36,606 nt of DNA from Chara braunii (GCA_003427395.1 BFEA01000067.1:1346063-1382668), one strand, 5' to 3'. Counted from the stretch's first letter, positions 21,346 through 31,669 are shown. Translations and numbers: made by a program. The notes: a model not told the origin generated them from the letters alone.

Positions 21346-21720
21346 GTGTGTGTATATTTCCATGTAGCTGGCGATTCATTCAATGGAAGTACAGGGTCAG
21401 CTGTGAGATTGGAGACTTACCTGTTGAGACGACCCGCCACGTGGCGTAGCATACCAAACAACAACATGGGGACTGCGCACCCCAACATATCGGGCATCGG
21501 TCGGCAAAGAGCGCAGAGCTCCTTCTCCAAGTCACGATACCTCCCAGTACAAACGGAACGCTAGTGCAGATACGAAGGCAACACCACAACAAAGCCGCAA
21601 CCACTCTCCCTGAAGCCTATGAGATGAGGGTGCCGAAGCTGAGGTTCGGTGACGGTCAACACTGCCTGTACGCCCCGAATGTCGCTTTCGTATGACCGCA
21701 CGACCAGGTAAGTATTCTTC

Positions 21721-21865
21721 TCTCCTCTCCTTCTCCTTCCTCTTCTTCTTCTTTTTCTTCTTCTGTCTTTTTTTCCCCCTTCTTCGTCTTCTCCTTCTCC
21801 TTCTTCTTCTTCTTCTTCTTTTTTCTCTTCTTCTTTTTCTTCCTCTTCTTCTTCTTCTTCTCCAC
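21721..21865 (+). repeat. imperfect CTT polypyrimidine tract
   Basis: About 145 bases almost purely C and T in this strand. It begins 8 bases after a strong donor-like CAG|GTAAGT (21705-21713). Confidence 0.9.
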
Positions 21866-21904
21866 GTGGTCGTTTTCTACCTCCGCGTAGTCTTCCTCGT
21901 CATT

Positions 21905-22050
21905 GTCGCAGTCGTCCAATCATAGCTCAATGCGCCCCCGCAGCTCCGCATGCTCTTTCACGATGAACACTATACCGAGTCTACTTGAAAACGACCCGCC
22001 AATCCCTCGTAAACTAGAGACCACTCAAAGCACGTGGCAGAGAGTAACGT
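21905..22050 (+). CDS. possible internal exon between CTT tracts
   Basis: A pyrimidine tract precedes candidate 3' splice sites (TCGCAG near 21911, CATAG near 21926, CCCCGCAG near 21943) and a donor-like GG|GTGAGT follows near 22055. The open frame between reads SSACSFTMNTIPSLLEND and then PPIPRKLETTQSTWQRV. Length and sites suit an exon but there is no recognisable domain and no supported partner exon, so this may be coincidence. Confidence 0.15.
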
Positions 22051-22079
22051 GGTCGGGTGAGTCTTCTCTTCTCTTCACT

Positions 22080-22190
22080 CTCTCTTCTTCTTCTTCTTCT
22101 TCTTCTTCTTCTTCTTCTTCTTCTTCTTCTTCTTCTTCTTCCTTCTCTGCCACCACTATTACTACTACCACTACTACCACTATCGTTGCC
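22080..22190 (+). repeat. (CTT)n then (ACT)n microsatellites
   Basis: About 58 bases of TTC/CTT units followed by CCACTATTACTACTACC-type trinucleotides. Confidence 0.95.
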
Positions 22191-22680
22191 ACCTCGCGTT
22201 GCCGTTGCCTTTCCTCTGTGTCACCATCTCCTCCTTCGACGCTATCTCGTCTGCCTCCCACTTGCCATCTTTCTACTTGTGTGTGCTAACCCCGCGCCTA
22301 TTTCCCGATCTTTTGCGCTCGCCCTCACATTTCTTCGCCCGTGCGTAATCCCCCTTTCGCTGTTGTGCACTTGCTACGTCGCCCGACGAGCATGCAACCG
22401 AAGCATGCAGACCACAGTCGAGATGTGGTGTTTGGAGTCGAGCAGACTTCGTTGGAACGAATTTGCCCGACTATCCGACACAGATTCACTAAGCGAATCT
22501 GTAAAGAATAGATACGAGATCGGAGAAAAATTCAGAAATAATAAAAATCTGATAAAATAAAATAAAAACGAATCTAACTAATATAGTCTAATAATAAATA
22601 AATAAGTAAATCTAACAACTGCCTACCTCTGCTAGCCAGGTGTAACCCTCTCGTTTCAGAGGGGGTACTAGTAACTACTT

Positions 22681-22812
22681 ACTATAACCTGCGTAGCACG
22701 GCGAACGTGTTCGCGCCCCTTCACGTTCGTGTGAACAACTCCCAAACATGTTCGGGCGAACATGTTTGCGTTCGCCTCCGAACGTGAACACGATGCTACG
22801 TAGACTGTAACT
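22681..22812. mobile_element. 116-bp MITE with class-iii ends and 8-bp target duplication, copy K
   Basis: The element proper is 22689-22804. Ends CTGCGTAGCACGGCGAACGTG and GAACACGATGCTACGTAG are inverted repeats. Flanks ACTATAAC (22681-22688) and ACTGTAAC (22805-22812) are an 8-bp duplication with one change. Unlike copy J it lacks the AT-rich core. Confidence 0.8.
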
Positions 22813-22814
22813 AA

Positions 22815-22976
22815 CTTTGATTTCGAGGTCGCGGGTTCGAGCCTCGACCATCCAAACTCAGGGTAAATAGTAAATGAGTTCCTCATGGAAAAAGGAACTA
22901 GCTCAGAGGACAGTAAGCCTCAATCCCCGCATCCCCTGTTCACCAAATAGCACCTAAACCTACTGAGCTAGCTCCC
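22815..22976 (-). repeat. tRNA-like promoter boxes, SINE-like remnant
   Basis: On the minus strand GGGAGCTAGCTCAGTAGG (22976-22959) matches a tRNA 5' end with a canonical A box. The plus strand has a second A box TAGCTCAGAGG (22900-22910) and a B-box-like GGTTCGAGCC (22835-22844). The minus-strand B-box position is weak (GGGATTGAGGC). No complete tRNA fold was found, so a tRNA-derived SINE remnant is the best guess. Confidence 0.45.
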
Positions 22977-22999
22977 ACTTCGAGTAGAAGGGGAACATG

Positions 23000-23605
23000 T
23001 ATAGGATAATGACTCAGCCCAACTAGTGGCCTAATCCTGCCTTTAAGTCTGTGTATATGCACACTTGCTGGTCTACGTGCTCGTCTGAGTGCTTATCTGT
23101 GAATGCATGTGTGACCCGGAAAAGCACTTGATTGATCGGAAGGTCCGACGGGCCAGTACTTATCTGCGACCGTGACATTCGGGGTTGCGGCGGGGTAAAC
23201 ACTCAAGTAGCAAGTAGGTCAGTACCACACCAAGTAGAGGTAAATGCGTTGGGTATTCAGGGCCGGCCAGAAGAAGACTAAAGTTGACATTTTTAGATGC
23301 CTGGTACCGGTAGGTAGACAGGTACCAAGCCAAGTTTCGGTGTGTGCCGTAGATCTACTTGACACAGTAGTAACACAATCAACCCCTCGACCTTTTCGGT
23401 TGGATGGTATTACTACTAATCCTAACCATCACAGCGCGCGTCTTAACAACGCGCGCGCATACTCTCGAAATTTTCTCACCGAATCGCCCCGGCCTCAATG
23501 GCCGAGGAATTTGTTTCGAGTGTCACGCTAAAGCGCGCACACCCTTTCCATTCACACTAGCTACGTCATGGTAGCCGACGTCGTCACTGTGTCGAATGCA
23601 AAAGC
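23000..23605. other. stretch without a recognised gene
   Basis: A 95-codon open frame at 23244-23531 has no recognisable motif. GGTACCGGTAGGTAGACAGGTACC near 23304 contains a loose inverted repeat. Confidence 0.45.
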
Positions 23606-23609
23606 ATGG

Positions 23610-23635
23610 CCAAATACCCTTGTAAGGGTATTTGG
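23610..23635. repeat. perfect 12-bp palindrome, copy 3 of 3
   Basis: CCAAATACCCTT, GT, AAGGGTATTTGG: perfect 12-base arms with a 2-base spacer, followed by TTCGACACCG. Confidence 0.85.
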
Positions 23636-23664
23636 TTCGACACCGTGCAAGGACCATGAAAGGT

Positions 23665-23667
<3 letters not shown>

Positions 23668-23757
<90 letters not shown>
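23668..23757. repeat. (TA)n microsatellite running into the gap
   Basis: About 90 bases of TA end at an assembly gap. Confidence 0.97.
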
Positions 23758-23887
23758 NNNNNNNNNNNNNNNNNNNNNNNNNNNNNNNNNNNNNNNNNNN
23801 NNNNNNNNNNNNNNNNNNNNNNNNNNNNNNNNNNNNNNNNNNNNNNNNNNNNNNNNNNNNNNNNNNNNNNNNNNNNNNNNNNNNNNN
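23758..23887. other. assembly gap of 130 N
   Basis: Unknown sequence. TA repeat lies on the left; on the right, after 60 bases of flank, another TA tract starts. Open frames crossing it are meaningless. Confidence 0.99.
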
Positions 23888-23944
23888 GTTTGTTGTCCTC
23901 TTCTCTCTCTCTGCCTACGGTTTACCGGGCAGTTCTATTTGTGA

Positions 23945-23989
<45 letters not shown>
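23888..23989 (+). repeat. second copy of the TA-tract flank plus (TA)n
   Basis: GTTGTCCTCTT..CTCTCTGCCTACGGTTTACC.GGGCAGTTCTATTTG leads into about 40 bases of TA, matching 20388-20462 at roughly 80%. Confidence 0.85.
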
Positions 23990-23992
<3 letters not shown>

Positions 23993-23999
23993 AAAAAAA

Positions 24000-24167
24000 C
24001 TAGGTTATGCAAGAAAATAAACTAAATAACTTTTGCCGCAGGGTCACATCGAGATTCTTCACCAGATTTGAAATAAAAAATAAAAGTTAAAATATTTTTT
24101 ATTTTTATTTTTAAATTTGTTTTTGGGTTGGTCGGGCAAGTGACCTTGGACCACTCTGGTAGCCTAG
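24000..24167. mobile_element. MITE core family, class-ii end, copy F, rearranged
   Basis: Begins CTAGGTTATGCAAGAAAAT with reversed core (AACTTTTGCCGCAGGGTCACATCGAG) and ends CACTCTGGTAGCCTAG, a class-ii end. The left terminal repeat is missing. Confidence 0.68.
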
Positions 24168-24773
24168 GAAAAAAACAATGTCATTAAAAAAAAAAAAAAA
24201 ACAATATTTATTTGAGGATTGCATCCAATTTCCTTACCAAGTTTGAAATAAAAATAAAATATAGAAAATAAAACTAATAATCAAAATAAGAAAAAATGAA
24301 AATAGAATTAAAATTAGTGAGTGAGGGAACACGTTTTCGACGCCGCCATCTTTGGCGATTTTTCATTTTTGTTTTGAAAATTTACGGATGTGGACTTCAC
24401 ATAATACAAAACTCATTAAAAAAGTTTAAAAAAATAATACAGTCTTTTAATTCCTACAATAAAGTGAAAATAAAAAATAAAAAGTGAAAAAAAAATAAAA
24501 TATTGACAAGGCGAGCACGTTTTGACACCACCATTTTTCACGATTTCTAATTTCTGCTTGGATTAGCAAAACAACTTCAAATTTATAGGCATTTGCATCA
24601 TATAATAGAGAACTCACAAAAAATAAGTCATAAAAAATATATATTTTTATGCTCTAAAATAATTGTTTACGGGGGTCGAACGCCGTCGGCTTCATGCCCC
24701 GAACGGGATCCCAAACGCGCGTACATATGGAGGTCAACGCAGGGACCTCCGTACGTACGGGCTGGTGACCCTG
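24168..24773 (-). mobile_element. MITE core family, class-i end, reverse copy E
   Basis: Ends at 24773 with GTACGTACGGGCTGGTGACCCTG, the class-i terminus in reverse. Both core sub-repeats are present in reverse (GCCGCCATCTTTGGCG near 24341; CACCACCATTTTTCACG near 24525). The other GC-rich terminus is absent and class-ii copy F abuts there. Confidence 0.75.
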
Positions 24774-24799
24774 CCTATATTCAAAGTCATATCCAAACA

Positions 24800-26620
24800 A
24801 GCAATATGATAACTCGCACTGGAGTACTCTACCACCTTTCAATACTGTTTAAAATAATGTCAAATAAGTAACAAAACGACTCACACAGAAGTCTCCTACT
24901 ACCAATTTGACGCGTAGGCAGGCTGCAAAATGAGTTACAGTCGAGCCATAATTTTCGCTACTCTCCTATTGTAAATAACACACAACAATCTACAATCATG
25001 CAAGTGACATGATGACTCACACTGGAGTTTTTTGTCACTTTTTCAATATCAATAAAAATATAAGTTCAAGTTCAAACAAGTAATTAAGTAACTCATACTG
25101 GAGTACCTCACTACTTATTTTTAAATATAGATCAATTTAGATTCAAGTTGACAATAGGATGACTCTCACTAGAGCCCCTTGCTATAACTTGAATATTGCT
25201 TGACATATTTTAAACAAATAATAGGGAGACTCACACTGAATTACCCTACTATCGGCTCGAGGTCAGGCACGAAGATTATGTATAATCAATTAGTAAACAA
25301 TTAGACCTGATATATGTGTGTATACTTATTAACCTTACTTGGACAAGTAGTAAGATGACTCACACTAAAGTATCCTACCACCTTCCGATGCTAAACAAAT
25401 AGTAGGATAACTCATGATGGAGCATCCCACCACTGTTTAAAGTTCAACGAACAAGTCACATCTCATTAATTTTAACATAAGTTAGCATACACTTCAAGCT
25501 ATTAATAGGATGACCCTCACTGAAGTCACCTACTACCTCTTGAATATTGTGCAGTCCAACTGTAAAAAACAACAACAAGATGACTCACATTGGAGTACCA
25601 TACTACCCGGTCAGAGTTAAACAGGCAAACTATATATGAACAAGAAGAAAACAAGTAGTATGATAACTCACTATGGAGTATCTCACTACTTATTTTGTAA
25701 CATTTATTAATTTAAACTCAAGTGATAATATGATAATCCTCACTAAAGTTTTTAACTATCACTTACATATCGCTCAGTCTATTACAAAAAAAGTAATGTG
25801 ATAACCTACACTCGGGTATCCTTTTACTGCTTTGATGTCAGATAAGCAAGTGATGTCGAAAGTTACAAACAATTAATAAACAATTAGATGTCATATTTGT
25901 TAGTTAAATGTATTCAAACAAGTAGTGGATAACTCGCACTATAGTATTTTACTACCCTTCAATCATACACAGTCTTACATACACACAAACCTTCCTCTAC
26001 TTCAATGTTACTTAGACCAATGGTCAAATGAGTAATAGGATGACCCACACTGAATCCTCCTATTACCGGTTCAGCGTGTAGACGAAATGCAGAATAACTC
26101 ACACTAGAGTGTTATTCCACTCTTCGCATATCATAAGGTTGTCCACATATATATACATATAAATATACATTTAAAAACGATTCATATATAGACTGATGTA
26201 CGACATTCAATACAACATAGTATATAACTCTTTGTCACACGAGTAGTAAGACAACTTGCACTAAAGCACCTCGCTACTCTCTGAATACCAAGCAAATTAT
26301 AAGTTCAAACAAACAGTAGGGCGACCCCTCAATACTTAGTCGTCCTAGTCTTGAACAAGTAGAAAAGTGACTCTTACTATAATGTTTTATTACCCTTTCT
26401 GACAGATTTGACTGAAGTCAAACAAGTAATAGGACGACCCTCACTACAACCTCCTGCTACCGGCTCGATACCAAACAAACAATCATTACGAGTGATACAC
26501 ATATGGACAAATAGTAGGATACCTCACACCGAAGCACCTCACTAATTGTCCGATGTTATGCATATAAATACATACAAATTGTAGGACGACTCACACTAGA
26601 GCCTTCATTTTACCATTTTT
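24800..26620 (+). repeat. hairpin-unit array 2, about 20 units
   Basis: The core GA(T/C)(G/A)ACTCACACT.GAGTA.CC.ACTACC recurs every 50-130 bases, near 24811, 24878, 25012, 25090, 25160, 25228, 25357, 25411, 25513, 25580, 25665, 25735, 25805, 25930, 26042, 26097, 26251, 26322, 26368, 26437, 26515 and 26588. Many units carry complementary arms of their own sequence: 25002-25009/25033-25040, 25141-25149/25186-25194, 25653-25659/25685-25691, 25720-25727/25757-25764, 26032-26040/26058-26066, 26092-26098/26111-26117 and 26241-26246/26274-26279 are all perfect pairs of 6-9 bp. No coding capacity and no homogeneous repeat, so it is an old or structurally constrained array. Confidence 0.75.
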
Positions 26621-26839
26621 TTTTCTAATGCCAAGCAAACTACGTTTCTTTCTAGTGCGAATTTTTTTTTTTCCTTTCATCGAACAAGATTTTTCATGCA
26701 AACATATATTTATTTATTTTTATGATTTGGAATCCTGAAGAAAATCAAGGAGGCATATAGTATAACGTCATACAAACAATCTAATATAGAGTTTTAAATT
26801 TTAAAGGTATACGGTAAAAGATTAGGGTTGCACACTATA

Positions 26840-27016
26840 TGGTTCTCTGTCTCAAGAGCCCCTATCGAACTCCAGTAGAACTCCCTTAATCGCTCTGTAC
26901 TTTGATCATTGTATGTGGGAAAATGAAGTCGGTTGCTCGTACCTTTTGGTTCTCCGCATCCGGAGTTCACCTTGAACTCCGACAGAGCTCTCACAATTGT
27001 CTTGTCATTTGACTAT
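26840..27016 (+). repeat. diverged ~108-bp tandem duplication
   Basis: GGTTCTCTG..(C)GAACTCCA..AGAACTC at 26840-26910 is echoed by GGTTCTCCG..TTGAACTCCGACAGAGCTC at 26948-27016. Confidence 0.45.
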
Positions 27017-27690
27017 ATTTAATCTTAACTCGTATTATGTAACACTCAAAGTAGTTGAAAACAATGACTTCAAATGTTTCAAAACAAACCATTTTTGTAC
27101 CATATCAATGGAGGAGACAATCATATGAGGAGATTAGACAAAGGAAGGGTGGTGGAAGATAGAGAAGGTAAACGTCGGTATGAAATGATTAGTCATTTTC
27201 CCTTCAATGATTCATTAACTTCTTATTAACATATAATAATAATAATAGCAATAAGACTTGACTTCCAGCCTAAATTCAAACCCTTGGTTTGACCATTCTC
27301 TAACAACCCGTATAGTATGTCTGAGGTAATGGTAAGCTAGACGTTTTGTTGGTTGCTTTGTCCTCCTCGTTAATAATTACTCTTTCTGTCCCTTGAATGA
27401 TGAAACACCCATATCACATTGTTACACAAAGCATAGCCACAATCGCTGTCTTTTTACAATGAGTTTCATCATCTCATTCTCCACTCCGGGTTCGCATTTC
27501 TTATGAAAAGAACCTCCTGCAGTGGAGGCGCCTACATGCATCCCACTAAGATGCTAGTCTCTAACAGGTTGCACTTCTTTAGGCATCAGCCTCACATTCA
27601 ACGGTGACACCTAAAACGGTTACCTGAAAACTTACTAGGTCAGCTCTCTTTGTGCGAGATTAGGTGAAGGTTGAAACCTCCCCTCGATAG
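27017..27690. other. stretch without a recognised gene
   Basis: No element boundary or frame supported. Confidence 0.45.
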
Positions 27691-27699
27691 TTGCGCGCC

Positions 27700-28640
27700 C
27701 AACCCTCTAGGAAGTGGTATTGGGTACTCATCCTCCTCGCCCGAACACAAAACTCGGATCTCAAAAGTAGTAGGGTTGTCTCCACCAAATCGGCAAAGTA
27801 CCCCCTGTAGAAACGGTCCACTCTGGATCGATAACATGGTCAACTCCTAAAGCAGTGAACCCCCACCTCACATGCTTCCTAAAAAGAGAGTACATACCCA
27901 CCGCAAGTAGACTACAATTGTTCTCATTCCCCCTTGCCCAAGGTAACTTAGACGAAAAAAAAAACAGAGGAGGTAGAGGATGAAAATCATTTCAGCAGGT
28001 ATAGACAAATGAGGTTATTCATATAGAAAATGTCATTTTGAAAAAAATGCTAAATCTGTTTGATTTTGTCTTCTTTATTTGAATAATTTTGTTTTTACGG
28101 CGTCCACTAAATTAACAATTTTCAAAACACAAGTCTATATAGCAAATATGTAGATAGAAGGTAGAATGGAAAGCGATTCCTTTAACATTTTTAGCATGCG
28201 CAATCAACTTTTATTGCAAGCACCTTTTACCTACCTGCACACTAAAAAACAACCAACAAGTCCAACAATCCAGCAATACATACTCTCGTCAGATCTCCAC
28301 TCTTTACATACATGGCAACACATCCTCTACCGTACCTTTTTCATTTAAATATTCAATGAAAAACAAGGTTATACAAATGGCTTCACACGGGTGTGAACGA
28401 GGAACGGAGTCTCTAACTGACCTTGAGTGAAGTGGTGTTGAACGTGCGCTGACTCACTCAAGAAAGCCAAGTATAAAAAGTTATAAATCGTCGAATAAAA
28501 GTTGTAGTCCATGACAAATCCATCCTACTCAATGGCCTCAATACACCCTCAACTCGCACGTCCTACCTGTGGAAAATCCAAGTGTGAAAATGGCAAGCCA
28601 CACATATCCCAAAAAAGAGCTATTTATCCCACGTTAGTCT
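27700..28640 (+). repeat. long direct repeat, left copy
   Basis: Blocks in order: CCTCCTCGCCCGAACAC..CTCGGATCTC, GTCTCCACCAAATCGGCA, TTTGATTTTGTCTTCTTTATTTGAAT, CTACCTGCACACTAAAAAACAA, CTCTCGTCAGATC, ACTGACCTTGAGTGAAGTGGTGT, ACTCACTCAAGAAAGCCAAGTA, AAGTGTGAAAATGGCAAGCC. All recur in the same order at 31670-32520. Not coding. Confidence 0.82.
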
Positions 28641-28646
28641 CAAATG

Positions 28647-28840
28647 ATCCTCGGCGGCCCCAATTGGTTCAACACTATTGAACTGGAATTACCGCCCTTA
28701 GCATCGGATAATCCCAACCATTGAAGTTGTTCATGCCACGAACTAAAAAAAAAAAAAAAAAAAAAAAGCAGATGAACTGATCCTCGGCGACCTCCTTCCA
28801 GTTTAACACTGTTGGACGTGCCCCGGTCACTCACATCACT
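28647..28840 (+). repeat. short direct repeat around a poly(A) tract
   Basis: GATCCTCGGCGGCCCC plus GGTTCAACACTATTG near 28647 recurs as GATCCTCGGCGACCTCC plus GTTTAACACTGTTG near 28778. A 23-base A run (28745-28767) lies between. Confidence 0.65.
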
Positions 28841-29747
28841 TCAATTATGGGTTCATTTGTGCCTCTTTCGGCTTCCACCCCAACTGTTGAATCACGAAAT
28901 CATTTTGTGATTGTCACTTGTCATCTTTGTTTGCTTCCTTTATTGAATTCGCGGAGTTGTCGTTGTTGTTACCTTGCATTGTGACCTATAACTTTCATCT
29001 TCAGATATGGGCTGCCTCGTGCATATATATACGTCCTCTCCACAGGCTTGTGCATCCCGTAATGATGGCTCGAATCCGTCTCACCGAGCTTTGAAACCAA
29101 GTTCCGAAACAATCTCTCATTAAAAATGGAGGCAAGCTCAATCCTCATGGGTTCGCACCCAAGCAAGTCTTTTCTAGTCTCAATCTAATGAGGATAAACA
29201 AACCCTCAGCTATTTGATAAATTGAGGGTACTATAACTAGAAGCTTAATTCGTTGAAACCTCGCTTGCTTGCCATAGGATAGTCATCCCTTAAAAAGGGA
29301 TGAGTTGCACTACCTTTTCATGGTTATGGGTTAAAGAATTATCGGCCAAGGCCTTTCTCCACAATTTGTTTTTTGTCAAATCTCCACCACAAGATCGAAA
29401 ATCTTTGTGGTGGGGAAGTCACTATGTGCTTAGCCAAATAACTGTTGAATCCTTCGCAGACATTGGTTGCCTTTCCTTGCCTGACATCCGTTAGAACCAA
29501 TGTCAGTTGAAAATCTAGGCTGGGAGAGGAAAAACAACTTATGATACTCTCGACAGGCTCAAAGTATTGACTTTGGCGATTTTTAATTAAGAACTTATCT
29601 AATTAAAATATCTTAAACAATTCGAGTGCATGGCGTAGATGCGCACCTATTCACAGAATAAATTTCAGAGTTGGCAAAAATCATTTTCGCCATTAAACAA
29701 ATACAAACGCAAATTCAAAAATGTAAGTCAGAAAAAAGAAATCCTGA

Positions 29748-29785
<38 letters not shown>

Positions 29786-30240
29786 CCTCCCCCCTTTGAA
29801 AACGGGGAGGCGGCGTGCGGGTTAGAAGGAGTAGGTCGTCCCCCTCCTAAACTTCTCATTTTCTCTCTCTCCCTTGAACCTCTTCCAACTTTCTATTTTC
29901 TACTTCACATGCGTCAATTCTAACCGCGCGATCAGTAATCTCACAGTCCATAATATTCGTCACTTGGTGAAGAGATGGGCTGAAGTTTCACGCAACTGCA
30001 CTCAAGGCTGGTAGAACCAGCCTGTTTATTTCAAACTTTTTTTTTTTTTTTTTTCCTCTCACTGCCATAGTAATGGCTTGTCTTCTCTCCAGCCATGTGT
30101 GCCCGTTGTCTCACTAGGTGAAACCAAGGGGTGCAATGGTGAAAAGTTACCCCATTGATGTCCATGAACTATTGAAGTTTAGACCCAAGTTCAAAACCAA
30201 ATATAAAGGGGCGTGGCAGGCTGGGTTTATCGATGATGTA
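28841..30240. other. stretch without a recognised gene; homopolymer T tracts
   Basis: Contains a 36-base T run at 29750-29785 followed by CCTCCCC..GGGGAGG, and an 18-base T run near 30038. No supported frame. Confidence 0.5.
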
Positions 30241-30246
30241 CATTGT

Positions 30247-30351
30247 CCACTACCCCAGACATGTGCAGAACGAGAGAGAATCTTTCGCTAGAACATGAAA
30301 CAATACACCCCTTGATTTTTACCTATTGTACATGTGGAGAGTAGTATGGGG
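30247..30351 (-). mobile_element. palindromic element, copy 5
   Basis: CCACTACCCCAGACATGTGCA on the left and TACATGTGGAGAGTAGTATGGGG on the right; the centre GAATCTTTCGCTAGAACATG matches copy 2. It lies 27 kb from the other four copies, so the family is dispersed and not confined to the array. Confidence 0.72.
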
Positions 30352-30689
30352 TTGCCCTCCCCTCGTGGTGCCCGTTTCCTTTGCCACGTCGAGGTGAGAG
30401 AATCTAAAAACAAATGAATAAACGAGAAAAAAAACTCGAAAAAAATATAAAAAATCAGGCGGTCCATTAAAACGGACGTCTGTTCAACAACGTTGCGGCA
30501 ATATGTCCCAGTTTCACTCTCACTACGTCACTTGATGCTTAATTTTTTTTTTTATAATTATTATTTTTTAATCTGTTGGCATACAACCAACGACCGATTC
30601 AGTTCTCCTAGCGCCATAAGGGCACCCCCAAAACTATTCAAATACAGTTTCGAGTTTGATTCCCGAGGGAATTAAAAAAAAAAAAAAAA

Positions 30690-31185
30690 TCAAACGATTT
30701 CTCGAGCTATGCGTTGTCGAGCGCATCGGCTCCCGACTTTTCGCAAAAAGCGAGAGCCCTCCCCACGATGTCAGGCAAGAGTAAACAAAAACAAATCTGA
30801 GACAACTTGGGGATAACGCAAAGTAACCCCGTGAATCATCGAAGCAGACGTCGTTGCATCGTCTCTTCGCTGCTCTAGCAGGGTGCGCCAACTGTACTTC
30901 CCACAATCCCCTACGATGGGATACTAGGTTTCCATGAGGCACAATTTTTTTTCCTAAGGCACTGTCACCACCCTTAGGGTTATATCCCTACCGAACTACT
31001 GACCCACGTACGAAAACTTTTAAATGCAATTCTTTATGTAGGTCAGCCCATGACGTTTGCTCGATTCGCTGCAGTATAGGAAATATTTGGTTAAACGTAA
31101 GGCAGATCCGAACATCATTCGTTCCTTAGGACACTGATCTCCTAAGAACGAAGCGTACGCCGGTTGACTAAGACGGTCTTAACCA
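30690..31185 (-). repeat. dispersed repeat family S, copy 6
   Basis: On the minus strand: A-box-like TAGTCAACCGG (31170-31160), AGGAGATCAGTGTCC, then the body (CCTAAGGGTGGTGACAGTG, ATCCCATCGTAGGGG, GTACAGTTGGCGCACCC) and a tail with a 7-bp hairpin CTCTCGCTTTTTGCGAAAAG. The tail ends at a run of 16 T on the minus strand. Confidence 0.8.
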
Positions 31186-31361
31186 AGTGTGGAACCCAAA
31201 AGTATCCTAGTTTTTGAACACTAGTCAAGAGAAAGTTATAACAATCACACATAATTTCATTAAGAGGGATCGACCGTAATCGGTAGTAATGTATATCCAA
31301 TCTAAAATAACAAATGCAAGAATTTAAATCATCATACGGTACATCGAATAACACAAGATAA

Positions 31362-31386
31362 AATAATAATAATAATAATAATAATA
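31362..31386. repeat. (AAT)n microsatellite
   Basis: About eight AAT units; produces a poly-leucine run in a spurious minus-strand frame. Confidence 0.93.
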
Positions 31387-31669
31387 TTTCAAAAAATCCG
31401 ACTATCCCAGGTCGAACTCCACAAAAATCATACATCCGCCAATGAGAAGTTGGTTCCCGACAATAACATAGATGCAGCCGACAAGGTAGTCGGACAACCT
31501 CAGTTTTGAATTGATGAGATGCGTCACCAAAGTTGTTCATCCCACTCTACTGTCTACCTAAGATTAGGCATGCACATACCCGTCTCTACATGTTTCTACT
31601 CTTCTTGAATGACAAATCATTTTGCGGATGATTCTTAATCAGGTGCATTACTTGAGGTTTCACATGTCT

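Noticed and set aside
21692-22289. Leucine/serine-rich and lysine/glutamate-rich open frames
   Set aside because: They are translations of CTT and related microsatellites, with complementary runs open on both strands.
23568-24003. Open frames across the gap with Tyr-Ile repeats
   Set aside because: TA microsatellite and unknown bases; no real coding content.
24800-26620. CRISPR-like appearance (short recurring motif with variable stretches between)
   Set aside because: Repeats are degenerate, spacing runs from about 50 to 130 bases, no Cas genes exist nearby and the genome is eukaryotic.
31142-31540. 132-codon minus-strand open frame with a hydrophobic segment
   Set aside because: The hydrophobic run comes from an AAT microsatellite and the rest overlaps the head of family S copy 6.
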